From Willaertia magna (taxonomy: Eukaryota > Heterolobosea > Eutetramitea > Acrasida > Naegleriidae), in NCBI GenBank assembly GCA_902984215.1, contig CADWAF010004166.1, positions 1 through 10,171 on the forward strand: a stretch of DNA of 10,171 bases, given 5' to 3'. Positions 1 to 7,828 of the stretch are shown in pieces. A program made the position numbers and the translations under genes. Within the stretch, counting starts at the first letter, position 1. Every line of letters begins with the position of its first letter. A model generated the notes under the pieces. That model saw only the letters and a list, made by a program, of their open reading frames with translations, made no database searches and was not told where the DNA came from.

Positions 1-1
1 G

Positions 2-106
2 GAAGCGTTTTCTCTAATTAGTTCAGTTTTATCTTTTTTTTGGTCTACCCCTCACTTCGAAAATAAAATTATTGAATATTCGATTAAAATATTAATTACC
101 TCCTAA
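2..106 (+). CDS. possible 3' end of an upstream gene (partial)
   Basis: A frame is open from the window edge to a TAA at 104-106 (34 codons). It reads EAFSLISSVLSFF..., a hydrophobic stretch, and ends ...KILITS. No family is recognisable. An open run of this length can occur by chance in about one frame in twenty at this base composition, so it is only a candidate for the C-terminal end of a gene lying to the left on the same strand. The other plus frames are closed within the first 60-70 bases. The minus strand also has a short open stretch at the edge, without a start codon. Confidence 0.2.
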   Translation, partial: EAFSLISSVLSFFWSTPHFENKIIEYSIKILITS

Positions 107-316
107 AACAAATCCTATTTTTCATTAAGTCACAAATAATTTGCTAGCAGTACTATGTAATACTTAAAACTCTCCTTAGTCATTTCATGTATTAACAAAG
201 TTTAAAATGCCCTCTATTGTTTTTTTGTGCATCAACAGAAACCAAATCCTTCCCGAAAGGTGACATCTAGGCAAAAAAAAACATTTTAAAAACTTCAAAA
301 AAATTAAACAAAAAAA
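107..316 (+). promoter_or_regulatory. intergenic/leader region of the EGF-TRP-like gene
   Basis: This stretch has no sustained open frame. It becomes very A-rich just before the start codon: from about 273 to 316 it is almost only A with a few T and C, and the ATG sits directly after a run of seven A. Such A-rich leaders recur at the other starts here (9919 on plus, 9853 on minus), so it is probably this organism's normal 5' leader and promoter-proximal sequence. No specific transcription-factor site can be named. Confidence 0.4.
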
Positions 317-3106
317 ATGAAATTCAACAAAAAATTTCTCCTTCTTCTTTTCCTTTCCCTCCTTTTATTTATTTTCATTGTCAACCTTCCTCTTTCCCGC
401 CAACAAGAAGAACAACAACCCAATAACAACGACAACAACAAGCCTGAAAATCCTGATAATCCTGATAATCCGCAACATGATAACAATAGAGATGACGAAA
501 AGGAAACAAATCATGAATATCAAAATCTATTAGATAATTTAAATAATAATACTAATTTTAATTGTACAGTTTTTGAAATTGAATTTATTGATCAAGAAGA
601 AGAAAAGGAAGATTTAATTAATTTTAAAATTAATTTTGAAAAATCAAATTTAAATTGTTTAAATGGTGGTTTTTGTAATGTGACAAGTGGTTTTTGTGTT
701 TGTATAAATAATTTTACTGGATTAAATTGTTCTGATAAAATTAATGAATTAATTAATGATGTCACAAATAATAATTTAACAAATAATTTAATAAATAATT
801 TAACAGATTACAATGTCACTGATTACAAAAATGTGACAGATGACAGTAATAATATTATTGTAAAGAATGAAACAAATTATTTAAATAAAACAAATAATGC
901 GGATTACAATAATTTTAATAATCAAACGGACATTAATAATTCAACGACAAGTGACATTAATCAAACGGAAAAATTTATTTGTATACAAAATGTGACTTGT
1001 ATTTTTGGAACGTGTGATCCAATTACAAATTTGTGTAATTGTTGGAATAATGCTTATACAAACTTTACACATTATCAATTTTATCTTTTACAACAAGAAT
1101 TACAACAGTCACAGTCAACTGATGACGATAATAACGAAAATAGTGAAAATCAAAATAACGAAGGAAATAACGAAGAAAAGATGGATACAACAGCGAGATT
1201 ACAACAAAACGTAACGTTACAATATTGTAACGTGTTAAGTTGTCCATCTAATTGTTCCAATCGCGGACAATGTAACGTGACTAACGGTCAATGTCTTTGT
1301 GATTTTCCATATTTTGGTGACGCTTGCGAATTATTACAATGCGCTAACGGTTGTAATTTAAATCACGGTTATTGTAATTATACAACCGGTGAATGTATTT
1401 GTAACGATCCCGAAAAATACTTTTCGGCCGATTGTTCTTTCATTCATTGTAATGATCCGTCCTGTTCCGGTTTCGGTAAATGCGATTTCACTTCCGGAAT
1501 TTGTGAATGCGATAATCAACATTACGGTCCCGATTGTCAATTTAGTTTTTGTAAAAATAATTGTACCGGTCACGGTTTTTGTAACCATACAACCGCTGTT
1601 TGTACTTGTTTTGAAAATTGGATGGAAGATGACTGTTCTAAAAATAGACATTTAATGGACATGCAATCTATTGTAAAGATTGTAAAACTTTTTGGAAATT
1701 TAAATGTATTTTTATTACCGTTAGGTTTAACTATATTTAGTTATTTTATTTCTAATTTTGGGATTGGTGGATTTTGTTTTGTAATTTTTGATATTTTACA
1801 ATTTATTGGAATGTCAAATTTTTTTGCGAGTTACAATGATCCACCATTGTATTTAAAGTTTACAATGTTTTTTAATTGGTCAAATTTTTTATTTGACATT
1901 ACAAATAATAATAATAATTTACAAAAAAGTGATGTGACAAATTATTATTTACAACAAACATCACGTGATTTAATTAATGTGATTGACAAGGACATTAGAA
2001 ATAATTTAATTTTTAATATAAATTTTATTGACAACTTTACAATAATTACAACATGTATTTTATTAACTTTAGTTTTCTCAATTTTTGTAATTTTAATGAA
2101 AATTATAATTAAATATAAATTTAAAAATATAAATTTTAATGAATTATCAATTTTAAAAGATAAAATTTATATTTCTATAATTAGAATTTCTTTAATTATT
2201 TATATGGGAATAAGTTTAAGTTGTTTAAATCAAATTAAATTAACAATTATTGGTAACGCTCCAATTTTAACGTTATTAACTTCCGGTTCCGTTTTTTTCG
2301 GTTTTATTTTAGGATTTCCAATTTTAATTTTTATAATTTTAAAAATAAATAGAGATTCTTCTAAAAATGGAAATTTAAATAATGAAATTTTATTACCATT
2401 TTATTCAGATTTTAAAAAAGAAAGTTATCAATTTTTATTTTTAATTTTAATTAAAAAATTTTTATTTGCTTTTGTAATTGCTTTTTTTAGTAAATTTGAT
2501 CAAATTATTGGACTATTATGTATACATTTTATTTATTTTTTTATAATTATAATTATTAAACCATATCGTTTACAACGTAGAAATACTTTACAAATAATTA
2601 TAGAATCTATAAATAGTTTACATTTATTATTTGTTTTATTTTTCCAAATTTTATCTTATAATTCTTATTTTTCAAATTTTTTAACAATTTTAATTATAAT
2701 TTTACAATCAACCAGTTTATTATTAAGTATCATTTTATTTATCTATGCGTTGACATGTGACAGTAATAATTACAAACAATTTATTGAAGAAAATTATTCA
2801 CAAGTATCTTTAAAAGAAGGACAATTCTTAACAGAAGAAGATTTAGAGAATGGTGGAACCCATACAATTTTTGAGAGTGACGATGAGGAACGAGATAATG
2901 AACAACAAAATAATAATGAATCACCATTTATTGAGATTGAAAGGATTGGTAGATTGCCAAACAATAACAACAAACCAAAAACTGCACAACAATTGATATT
3001 TGGGGATAATAATGATAGTGTGGTGATGAAGCAGATAACGACAAGTACTGCTGCTATAAACCAACAACAAGAGAATGATGAATTTAAATTAGTTAATTTA
3101 GATTAA
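317..3106 (+). CDS. EGF-repeat membrane protein with TRP-like (Flc/Pkd2-type) channel region
   Basis: 929 residues, TAA stop, no intron signs. Residues 5-23 are a strongly hydrophobic signal peptide after a KFNKK start. Residues 30-300 are Asn/Asp/Glu-rich with many N-x-S/T sequons. Cys modules of EGF type lie at about 114-138, 304-337, 342-373, 378-407 and 412-440, with a degenerate one at 222-242; most have the C-x-C...G..C ending. Residues 460-811 hold about nine hydrophobic helices. Two stretches look like the fungal TRP-like (PF06011; Flc, Pkd2) family: the PP...FFNWSNF segment near 509-524, and the helix pair at 703-750 ending IIIIKPYRLQRR, like the 'lRPY...R' signature. The tail (812-929) is cytosolic, acidic and Gln/Asn-rich. 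Inference: a plasma- or endomembrane protein with an extracellular or luminal EGF domain and a possible cation-channel or lipid-linked role. The EGF and membrane calls are firm; the TRP-like call is from motif resemblance only. The start is the first Met of the frame, sits in the A-rich context, and begins the signal peptide. Confidence 0.85.
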   Translation: MKFNKKFLLLLFLSLLLFIFIVNLPLSRQQEEQQPNNNDNNKPENPDNPDNPQHDNNRDDEKETNHEYQNLLDNLNNNTNFNCTVFEIEFIDQEEEKEDLINFKINFEKSNLNCLNGGFCNVTSGFCVCINNFTGLNCSDKINELINDVTNNNLTNNLINNLTDYNVTDYKNVTDDSNNIIVKNETNYLNKTNNADYNNFNNQTDINNSTTSDINQTEKFICIQNVTCIFGTCDPITNLCNCWNNAYTNFTHYQFYLLQQELQQSQSTDDDNNENSENQNNEGNNEEKMDTTARLQQNVTLQYCNVLSCPSNCSNRGQCNVTNGQCLCDFPYFGDACELLQCANGCNLNHGYCNYTTGECICNDPEKYFSADCSFIHCNDPSCSGFGKCDFTSGICECDNQHYGPDCQFSFCKNNCTGHGFCNHTTAVCTCFENWMEDDCSKNRHLMDMQSIVKIVKLFGNLNVFLLPLGLTIFSYFISNFGIGGFCFVIFDILQFIGMSNFFASYNDPPLYLKFTMFFNWSNFLFDITNNNNNLQKSDVTNYYLQQTSRDLINVIDKDIRNNLIFNINFIDNFTIITTCILLTLVFSIFVILMKIIIKYKFKNINFNELSILKDKIYISIIRISLIIYMGISLSCLNQIKLTIIGNAPILTLLTSGSVFFGFILGFPILIFIILKINRDSSKNGNLNNEILLPFYSDFKKESYQFLFLILIKKFLFAFVIAFFSKFDQIIGLLCIHFIYFFIIIIIKPYRLQRRNTLQIIIESINSLHLLFVLFFQILSYNSYFSNFLTILIIILQSTSLLLSIILFIYALTCDSNNYKQFIEENYSQVSLKEGQFLTEEDLENGGTHTIFESDDEERDNEQQNNNESPFIEIERIGRLPNNNNKPKTAQQLIFGDNNDSVVMKQITTSTAAINQQQENDEFKLVNLD

Positions 3107-3129
3107 TTGTTGTTGTAAATTTATTGACT

Positions 3130-3135
3130 AATAAA
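3130..3135 (+). terminator. putative poly(A) signal AATAAA
   Basis: A canonical AATAAA lies 24 bases after the stop of the EGF-TRP-like gene, followed by AT-rich sequence. Position and motif fit a eukaryotic polyadenylation signal. In DNA this AT-rich the hexamer also appears by chance, so this is positional inference. Confidence 0.4.
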
Positions 3136-3232
3136 ATTTATAAAACATAACAATTTAAAAGAAAAACATTGTCTTTAAAAGAAATATATTGCAGTTTTCA
3201 ATATTGTCAGATTGATTGTTTTAATGTTTTAT

Positions 3233-3320
3233 AATATCATTTACAACAAATGGTGACACATCTAATGTTACTTCGGTTTTAAGGATTGGAGAATTTGCAG
3301 GTATAGATGGGTCCACAGAA
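3233..3320 (-). repeat. stray 88-bp fragment of the tandem-repeat gene
   Basis: This segment is nearly identical to 4080-4166 and 5283-5369, inside the two tandem units of the neighbouring gene. The match starts at AATATCATTTACAAC and stops abruptly after GGGTCCACAGAA, where the flanks diverge completely. At the three sites that separate the two units it agrees with the upstream unit twice (ACAAATGGTG, GTCCACAG) and with the downstream unit once (GGTTTTAAGG). On the minus strand it would encode the residues around PILKTEVTLDVSPFVVND, but there is no surrounding open frame. It is a gene relic, perhaps from a former third unit or a paralogue. Confidence 0.9.
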
Positions 3321-3475
3321 TTAGGGATTCTTATTATTTACAAGTCTACTCTTTCACTCTACTGTGACCCAACTCCTACCAATATATTAAATAGAGAAGC
3401 TGGATATAAAGTTTTTAAATGTTCCTTAATTCCTTAACCTTTTCCATAATTTGAAAAAAAACAAAAATTGAAAGA

Positions 3476-6298
3476 TTAATTTAAATTCTGCACTTTAGTT
3501 GATTTTTTAAGTTTCGAAGTAGATTTTTCTTTGTCTTCTTTCAAAGCATCATGTAAATAGATTTTAGGAGTCTTGAATATTTGCCAATATTCTAAAAGAG
3601 TTAATCCAATAGAAAGTACTCCAAAACTAGCGCTAAGGTCTGTTAGAAAAGAAAGAAATGTATAATCAACACTTAAAATTACTTGTTTGCTTTGAGGAAG
3701 ATCAATAGTAATTTGATAGTTTACAATGCATTTGTTTCTATCAATATAATCAAGTTTCTGAGTCGTAACTGAAGAACTAACCACAGAAATAAATATATTA
3801 TCAATATCAGTATTGCCAAAACTGCCAGTTGTGTAAACTGTAGATATCTTAAGGGTTGCATATAATGTGTATTTATAACCAGGACTTAAAATTATCTGAC
3901 CGTTCAAGTTACCTTTCGGTAAAGCAGCAATATCCCATTGGATAGTAACATCTTTTAATTTGTCTTTAACAAACGCCTTAATGTCAGCAGGTTTTAAGGA
4001 ATTCATATTTCTATAAGTTCCACTAGTTCTAATTGTATTAAAATAGAAATTATCCATCAAGGCATCTTTGTTATTTAAAATATCATTTACAACAAAGGGT
4101 GACACATCTAATGTTACTTCGGTTTTAAGGATTGGAGAATTTGCAGGTATAGATGGGTCCGCAGAAGCACCCATGTAATACAATTTTCCATTAAAAAATA
4201 AAGTATCTCCATTTTGATTTATATCTCCAGTTGTTTTCATATTCCCTGAAAATTTAGAGTCAATTTCATCCATTGTTCCATCATGCTGGAAGTAATATTC
4301 ATGTTCAAAGTTAATCACGTATTCAGGAGTATTAGCATTTGTAATTAAATCATTGGTTAAAAAGGATATATTTTCCCACTTATTATTGATCTGCCACACA
4401 TGAGAATAAAGTAAAGAATATGATGGTGGCATTTGTTTAATACAATGGTTGTTAAATTGATTCTTTTCATGATTTTTAACATTAATACAGCTCTGTATCA
4501 TTGAGGTATTCCACTTGACAAGAGAACAATCCGAAACTTTGTGCTTTCTTTCTGCCTTTACTGAATAACCTTTCCAAATAGGATCCTGTTTGTTTAGTAT
4601 TTCTTGTTCTTCATATAAATATTCTTTGGGACACAGATTTAAATAGTTGATATCTACATTTTTATCATACTTTTCAATACTTTGTTGAGGTAAAGGCTTC
4701 TTATCAGGAACAATAAATAGTGCATATTCAATACCAAAAGAATCAGGAGAAGCAGAACTGTAAGACTTACTATTCGATAAACTTGGTTTGAATTCAGTTC
4801 TAGAGTATTCAGCAGAAATTGTTAAAGGAAGTAAAATAGATCCAATCTTCATATCGCTTACATATTCTAAAATACAACCCTCATTATACTCTCCTTGAAT
4901 ACTAGTAGTGAATGTAAAGTCATAATTAGGATTATTATATACTAAGTCAGTTAATGTTAAATATTCCAAAGAGGCATAACTAGCGTAACTTTTTCTTAAT
5001 AATATTTTAATAGATTTACTTGATGAAGGGTTCTTTTTCCACTTGTTAAAATCAGATACCAAGTTAGAGCTTGATCTATCAGTACCAATGTTTTCTATCT
5101 GACCGTTCAAGTTACCTTTAGGTAAAGCAGCAATATCCCATTGGATAGTAACATCTTTTAATTTGTCTTTAACAAACGCCTTAATGTCAGCTGGTTTTAA
5201 GGAATTCATATTTCTATAAGTTCCACTAGTTCTAATTGTATTAAAATAGAAATTATCCATCAAGGCATCTTTGTTATTTAAAATATCATTTACAACAAAT
5301 GGTGACACATCTAATGTTACTTCGGTTTTGAGGATTGGAGAATTTGCAGGTATAGATGGGTCCACAGAAGCACCCATGTAATACAATTTTCCATTAAAAA
5401 ATAAAGTATCTCCATTTTGATTTATATCTCCAGTTGTTTTCATATTCCCTGAAAATTTAGAGTCAATTTCATCCATTGTTCCATCATGCTGGAAGTAATA
5501 TTCGTGTTCAAAGTTAATCACGTATTCTGGAGTATTAGCATTTGTAATTAAATCATTTGTTAAAAAGGATATATTTTCCCACTTATTATTGATCTGCCAC
5601 ACATGAGAATAAAGTAAAGAATATGATGGTGGCATTTGTTTAATACAATGGTTGTTAAATTGATTCTTTTCATGATTTTTAACATTAATACAGCTCTGTA
5701 TCATAGAGGTATTCCACTTGACAAGAGAACAATCCGAAACTTTATGCTTTCTTTCTGCCTTTACTGAATAGCCTTTCCAAATAGGATCCTGTTTGTTTAA
5801 TATTTCTTGTTCTTCATATAAATATTCTTTTGGACACAGATTTAAATAGTTGACATCTACATTTTTATCATACTTTTCAATACTTTGTTGAGGTAAAGGC
5901 TTCTTATCAGGAACAATAAATAGTGCATATTCAATACCAAAAGAATCAGGAGAAGCAGAGCTGTAAGACTTACTATTAGATAAACTTGGTTTGAATTCAG
6001 TTCTAGAGTATTCAGCAGAAATTGTTAAAGGAAGTAAAATTGATCCAATCTTCATATCGCTTACATATTCTAAAATACAACCCTCATTATACTCTCCTTG
6101 AATACTAGTAGTGAATGTAAAGTCATAATTAGGATTATTATATACCAAGTCAGTTAATGTTAAATATTCCAAAGAGGCATAACTAGCGTAACTTTTTCTT
6201 AATAATATTTTAATAGATTTACTTGATGAAGGGTTCTTTTTCCACTTGTTAAAATCAGATACCAAGTCAGAGCCTGATCTATCAGTACCAATGTTTTC
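3476..6298 (-). CDS. membrane-anchored protein of two 401-residue tandem units, 5' end missing
   Basis: A minus-strand frame runs from TAA at 3476-3478 up to an in-frame TAG at 6317-6319, about 940 codons, with no ATG near its upstream end. The first in-frame ATG is at 6053-6055; a TTG near 6265 is not a credible start. The protein holds two copies of a 401-residue unit, beginning near IGTDRS.SNLVSDF in each and ending at PKGNLNGQ. After them comes a unique C-terminus of about 139 residues. That tail has one hydrophobic segment (FLTDLSASFGVLSIGLTLLEYW), which looks like a membrane helix, followed by a short Lys-rich tail ending STKVQNLN. Each unit has several Cys and N-glycosylation sequons (NTS, NIS). 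Inference: a cell-surface or secretory protein with a large N-terminal luminal/extracellular part and a short cytosolic tail. No family is recognised. Upstream sequence is lost where mobile-element-like DNA begins, so it may be a truncated gene or have an unseen upstream exon. Confidence 0.7.
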   Translation of the reverse strand, partial: ENIGTDRSGSDLVSDFNKWKKNPSSSKSIKILLRKSYASYASLEYLTLTDLVYNNPNYDFTFTTSIQGEYNEGCILEYVSDMKIGSILLPLTISAEYSRTEFKPSLSNSKSYSSASPDSFGIEYALFIVPDKKPLPQQSIEKYDKNVDVNYLNLCPKEYLYEEQEILNKQDPIWKGYSVKAERKHKVSDCSLVKWNTSMIQSCINVKNHEKNQFNNHCIKQMPPSYSLLYSHVWQINNKWENISFLTNDLITNANTPEYVINFEHEYYFQHDGTMDEIDSKFSGNMKTTGDINQNGDTLFFNGKLYYMGASVDPSIPANSPILKTEVTLDVSPFVVNDILNNKDALMDNFYFNTIRTSGTYRNMNSLKPADIKAFVKDKLKDVTIQWDIAALPKGNLNGQIENIGTDRSSSNLVSDFNKWKKNPSSSKSIKILLRKSYASYASLEYLTLTDLVYNNPNYDFTFTTSIQGEYNEGCILEYVSDMKIGSILLPLTISAEYSRTEFKPSLSNSKSYSSASPDSFGIEYALFIVPDKKPLPQQSIEKYDKNVDINYLNLCPKEYLYEEQEILNKQDPIWKGYSVKAERKHKVSDCSLVKWNTSMIQSCINVKNHEKNQFNNHCIKQMPPSYSLLYSHVWQINNKWENISFLTNDLITNANTPEYVINFEHEYYFQHDGTMDEIDSKFSGNMKTTGDINQNGDTLFFNGKLYYMGASADPSIPANSPILKTEVTLDVSPFVVNDILNNKDALMDNFYFNTIRTSGTYRNMNSLKPADIKAFVKDKLKDVTIQWDIAALPKGNLNGQIILSPGYKYTLYATLKISTVYTTGSFGNTDIDNIFISVVSSSVTTQKLDYIDRNKCIVNYQITIDLPQSKQVILSVDYTFLSFLTDLSASFGVLSIGLTLLEYWQIFKTPKIYLHDALKEDKEKSTSKLKKSTKVQNLN
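3893..5095 (-). repeat. tandem unit, downstream copy (1203 bp)
   Basis: Direct tandem repeat with 5096-6298, with no spacer and a period of 1203 bp, an exact multiple of three (401 codons), so the reading frame is kept. By eye about 20 single-base differences separate the copies and there are no indels. About 16 are synonymous. The amino-acid changes I find are Ala/Val in GAS[A/V]DP, Ile/Val in DV.NYL, and Ser/Gly and Asn/Asp near the unit start. This copy is the one joined to the unique membrane-anchor C-terminus. Confidence 0.95.
5096..6298 (-). repeat. tandem unit, upstream copy (1203 bp)
   Basis: Second copy of the 1203-bp unit. Identity with 3893-5095 ends at 6298 (…GTTTTC on the plus strand). 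Beyond it the sequence changes to a run of T and then the unrelated plus-strand frame. The copy is complete, so the array ends exactly on a unit boundary. There are two possible explanations: more units once existed and were cut off, or the duplication was formed or mis-assembled here. Confidence 0.95.
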
Positions 6299-6778
6299 AT
6301 TTTTTTTTATATGAACCTATTGGAATCCTAAGAATTAATAGATTTCTTTACAAAATGAAAAGAAAACACTAATTTACTTGAATTTATTGATTTAAATTTA
6401 TATGAACATATAAAATTAACTTTAGAAAGAGCAATTTATCTTTATAATTCATATAATAATGTTAAATTATCTTGTATTAATACTTTAATAGTAAAAAACT
6501 ATTTTTCTATAATAAGAAGCAAAGTAAGAAATCTAAATATGCTTGAATATTTAATATCTTCTCGAATGGCCTAGATAGCTCTTAAATCACAATTAATAAT
6601 TGATTCTCCTTTTGCTGTAGAAGTTAAAAAGCAAAATAATAATTATAATAATGTTAATATTAATTTAAAATATAAACCTTTATTACCATCGTCAAAGACC
6701 GGTTCAGATTTAATGATTGAAGATTATGTAGAACATTATTGTATAGAATTATAAGAATTTTGTCCAAAAAGAAATACA

Positions 6779-7033
6779 ATGTTTGTGCGTGAGTTTTTTT
6801 GTAAAAAAGGATCTAATGATGGAAAAGTAAATAACAGACTTTTAATTAGATGTCCATTATCTGATAAGTGTGGTAGAAAAGACCTTTGGTTATACCATAA
6901 ATCATTTCTTAGACATCTTCAAGATGTTTATTTTCTTTCATTAATTGAAAGTCGACAAAAATTTCAAGAAGCAATAAATAGTGCAATACAAGAGATTACT
7001 GATGATAGTGAATTTATTGAATTACTTAAATAG
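6779..7033 (+). other. open segment carrying the Cys/His finger
   Basis: An uninterrupted 84-codon stretch of the longer broken frame, ending at the TAG at 7031. Its Met is probably internal, because the frame continues upstream across the TAA at 6752 (…YCIEL, stop, EFCPKR…). Residues Cys25, Cys31, His40 and His46 form C-x5-C-x8-H-x5-H, with the RHL before the second His region typical of DNA- or RNA-binding fingers. Spacing is not that of a classical C2H2 finger, so metal binding is plausible but unproven. A Gln-rich helical segment follows. Confidence 0.4.
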
Positions 7034-7333
7034 GCTACAAATATATACAGTAATGACCTTTTAGTTGACAGAAGTTCTATATCACAAAAGGGATTCATAA
7101 AGATTATAAATGATAATTATCAAATTATAAATGAAATACAAGAATTAGAAGTAGTTGAAGATTTAAAAGAAAGAATTGAAGATACATAATTTAATGAAAC
7201 ACAAGATTTCAATAGTAAAGTTGTTCCATTTAATGATATTTTAGCTTGTTTAGATGAAGATTATGATACTTTTGATAAATCAATTAATATTTCAAATCCT
7301 TTATCAATAGCATCTATAAATTTTCCAAAAGAA

Positions 7334-7828
7334 ATGGAATATGATTTTACTGGTTTAAATAGTATTAAAAAAAATATTTTAGTAATTGATATTGAAACAA
7401 CTGATTTAATGAAAGATAGTTTAATTTCTGATTTAACAGAATTATGTATTGTAAATTTATTAAATGGTAAATTTTATCATTCATTAGTTAAAACTTGTAA
7501 ACTAATATCTTATAAAGTAAGAGAACTTACTCAAATAGATGCTAAAGTTTTACAAAATGCTCCTGAACTTGAACAAGTATTACAGGATTTTATAAGTGAA
7601 ATAGGGAATGAAAAAACTTTTTTTATTGCTAATAACGGCTCAAGATTTGACTTTAAAGTTTTAACATATCATTTAGCTTGTCATAATTTATCATTTCCTG
7701 AAACAGTTATTATGATTGATTCTATTGATATTCTTAAAAAGTATAAAACTTTAATGCCTATTTCAAATACAAACAGAGCATTATTTAATCAAGATGACGT
7801 TTATAGACATCTCTTTAATAAGAAGTAA
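7334..7828 (+). other. DEDDh (DnaQ/RNase T-like) 3'-5' exonuclease domain remnant
   Basis: A 164-residue open stretch at the 3' end of the broken frame. Counting from its first Met, Exo I is VIDIETTD (Asp19, Glu21), and Exo II is NGSRFDFKVL (Asp106), as in DnaQ, TREX and RNase T-type proofreading or processing exonucleases that use two metal ions. The Exo III area, NTNRALFNQDDVYRHL (145-160), resembles the usual H-x-A-L-x-D-V but has Asn147 where the catalytic His is expected and an insertion before Asp155. The domain is therefore either inactive or divergent. The frame continues upstream without a break past the Met to 7190, so this Met need not be a start. It ends at TAA 7826, exactly where the reverse transcriptase remnant of the other strand begins. 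Confidence 0.6.

Larger units (their letters stand above)
3107..3475. other. tail-to-tail intergenic region
   Basis: This lies between the plus gene ending at 3106 and the minus gene ending at 3476, so it holds both 3' ends. An AATAAA hexamer at 3130-3135 is a plausible poly(A) signal for the plus gene. I see no clear AATAAA on the minus strand for the other gene. The only other recognisable content is a stray 88-bp copy of the neighbouring gene's repeat at 3233-3320, listed separately. No ORF of note. Confidence 0.6.
6302..7828 (+). pseudogene. stop-interrupted ORF: Cys/His finger plus DEDDh exonuclease
   Basis: One plus-strand frame stays coherent for about 1.5 kb with no frameshift. It is broken by TAA 6329-6331, TGA 6356-6358, TAG 6572-6574, TAA 6752-6754, TAG 7031-7033 and TAA 7187-7189, and ends at TAA 7826-7828. 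Random sequence of this composition would give dozens of stops. Order of parts: a helical N-terminal region (6359-6600); a basic linker with KPLLPSSKTGSD; a finger-like CPLSDKC...H.....H at about 6851-6919; an acidic stretch with NDILACLDEDYD; and the exonuclease domain from about 7370. CAA and CAG also encode Gln in this frame. The frame reads like a transposon or virus-like replication or nuclease protein, but I do not recognise the family. Most likely a decayed gene whose stops all could come from C-to-T changes (CAA, CAG, CGA). Translation under a code with TAA/TAG as Gln is the alternative. Confidence 0.7.

Noticed and set aside
304..486. 60-codon minus-strand ORF rich in Leu, Ser and Cys
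   Set aside because: It is antisense to the signal peptide and Asn/Gln-rich region of the EGF gene; composition is explained by the complement.
1005..1247. Short ORFs on both strands (69 and 60 codons)
   Set aside because: They lie wholly within the coding sequence of the large EGF gene, which has clear protein signatures in its own frame.
1358..1651. 97-codon minus-strand ORF and an 88-codon plus-strand ORF in another frame over the EGF modules
   Set aside because: Both are shadows of the EGF gene. They are long only because this segment is CpG-rich and poor in stop-like triplets; the translations are repetitive Thr/Ile/Val with no gene-like features.
317..3106. Ciliate-type genetic code for the host genome
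   Set aside because: The Gln-rich 929-residue gene has no internal TAA/TAG and uses CAA throughout. The AAGAB-like gene ends in TAG and the other two in TAA.
6263..6265. TTG as the start codon of the tandem-repeat gene
   Set aside because: The corresponding position in the other unit is an internal Leu, and eukaryotic nuclear genes rarely start at TTG. The frame is simply open further upstream.
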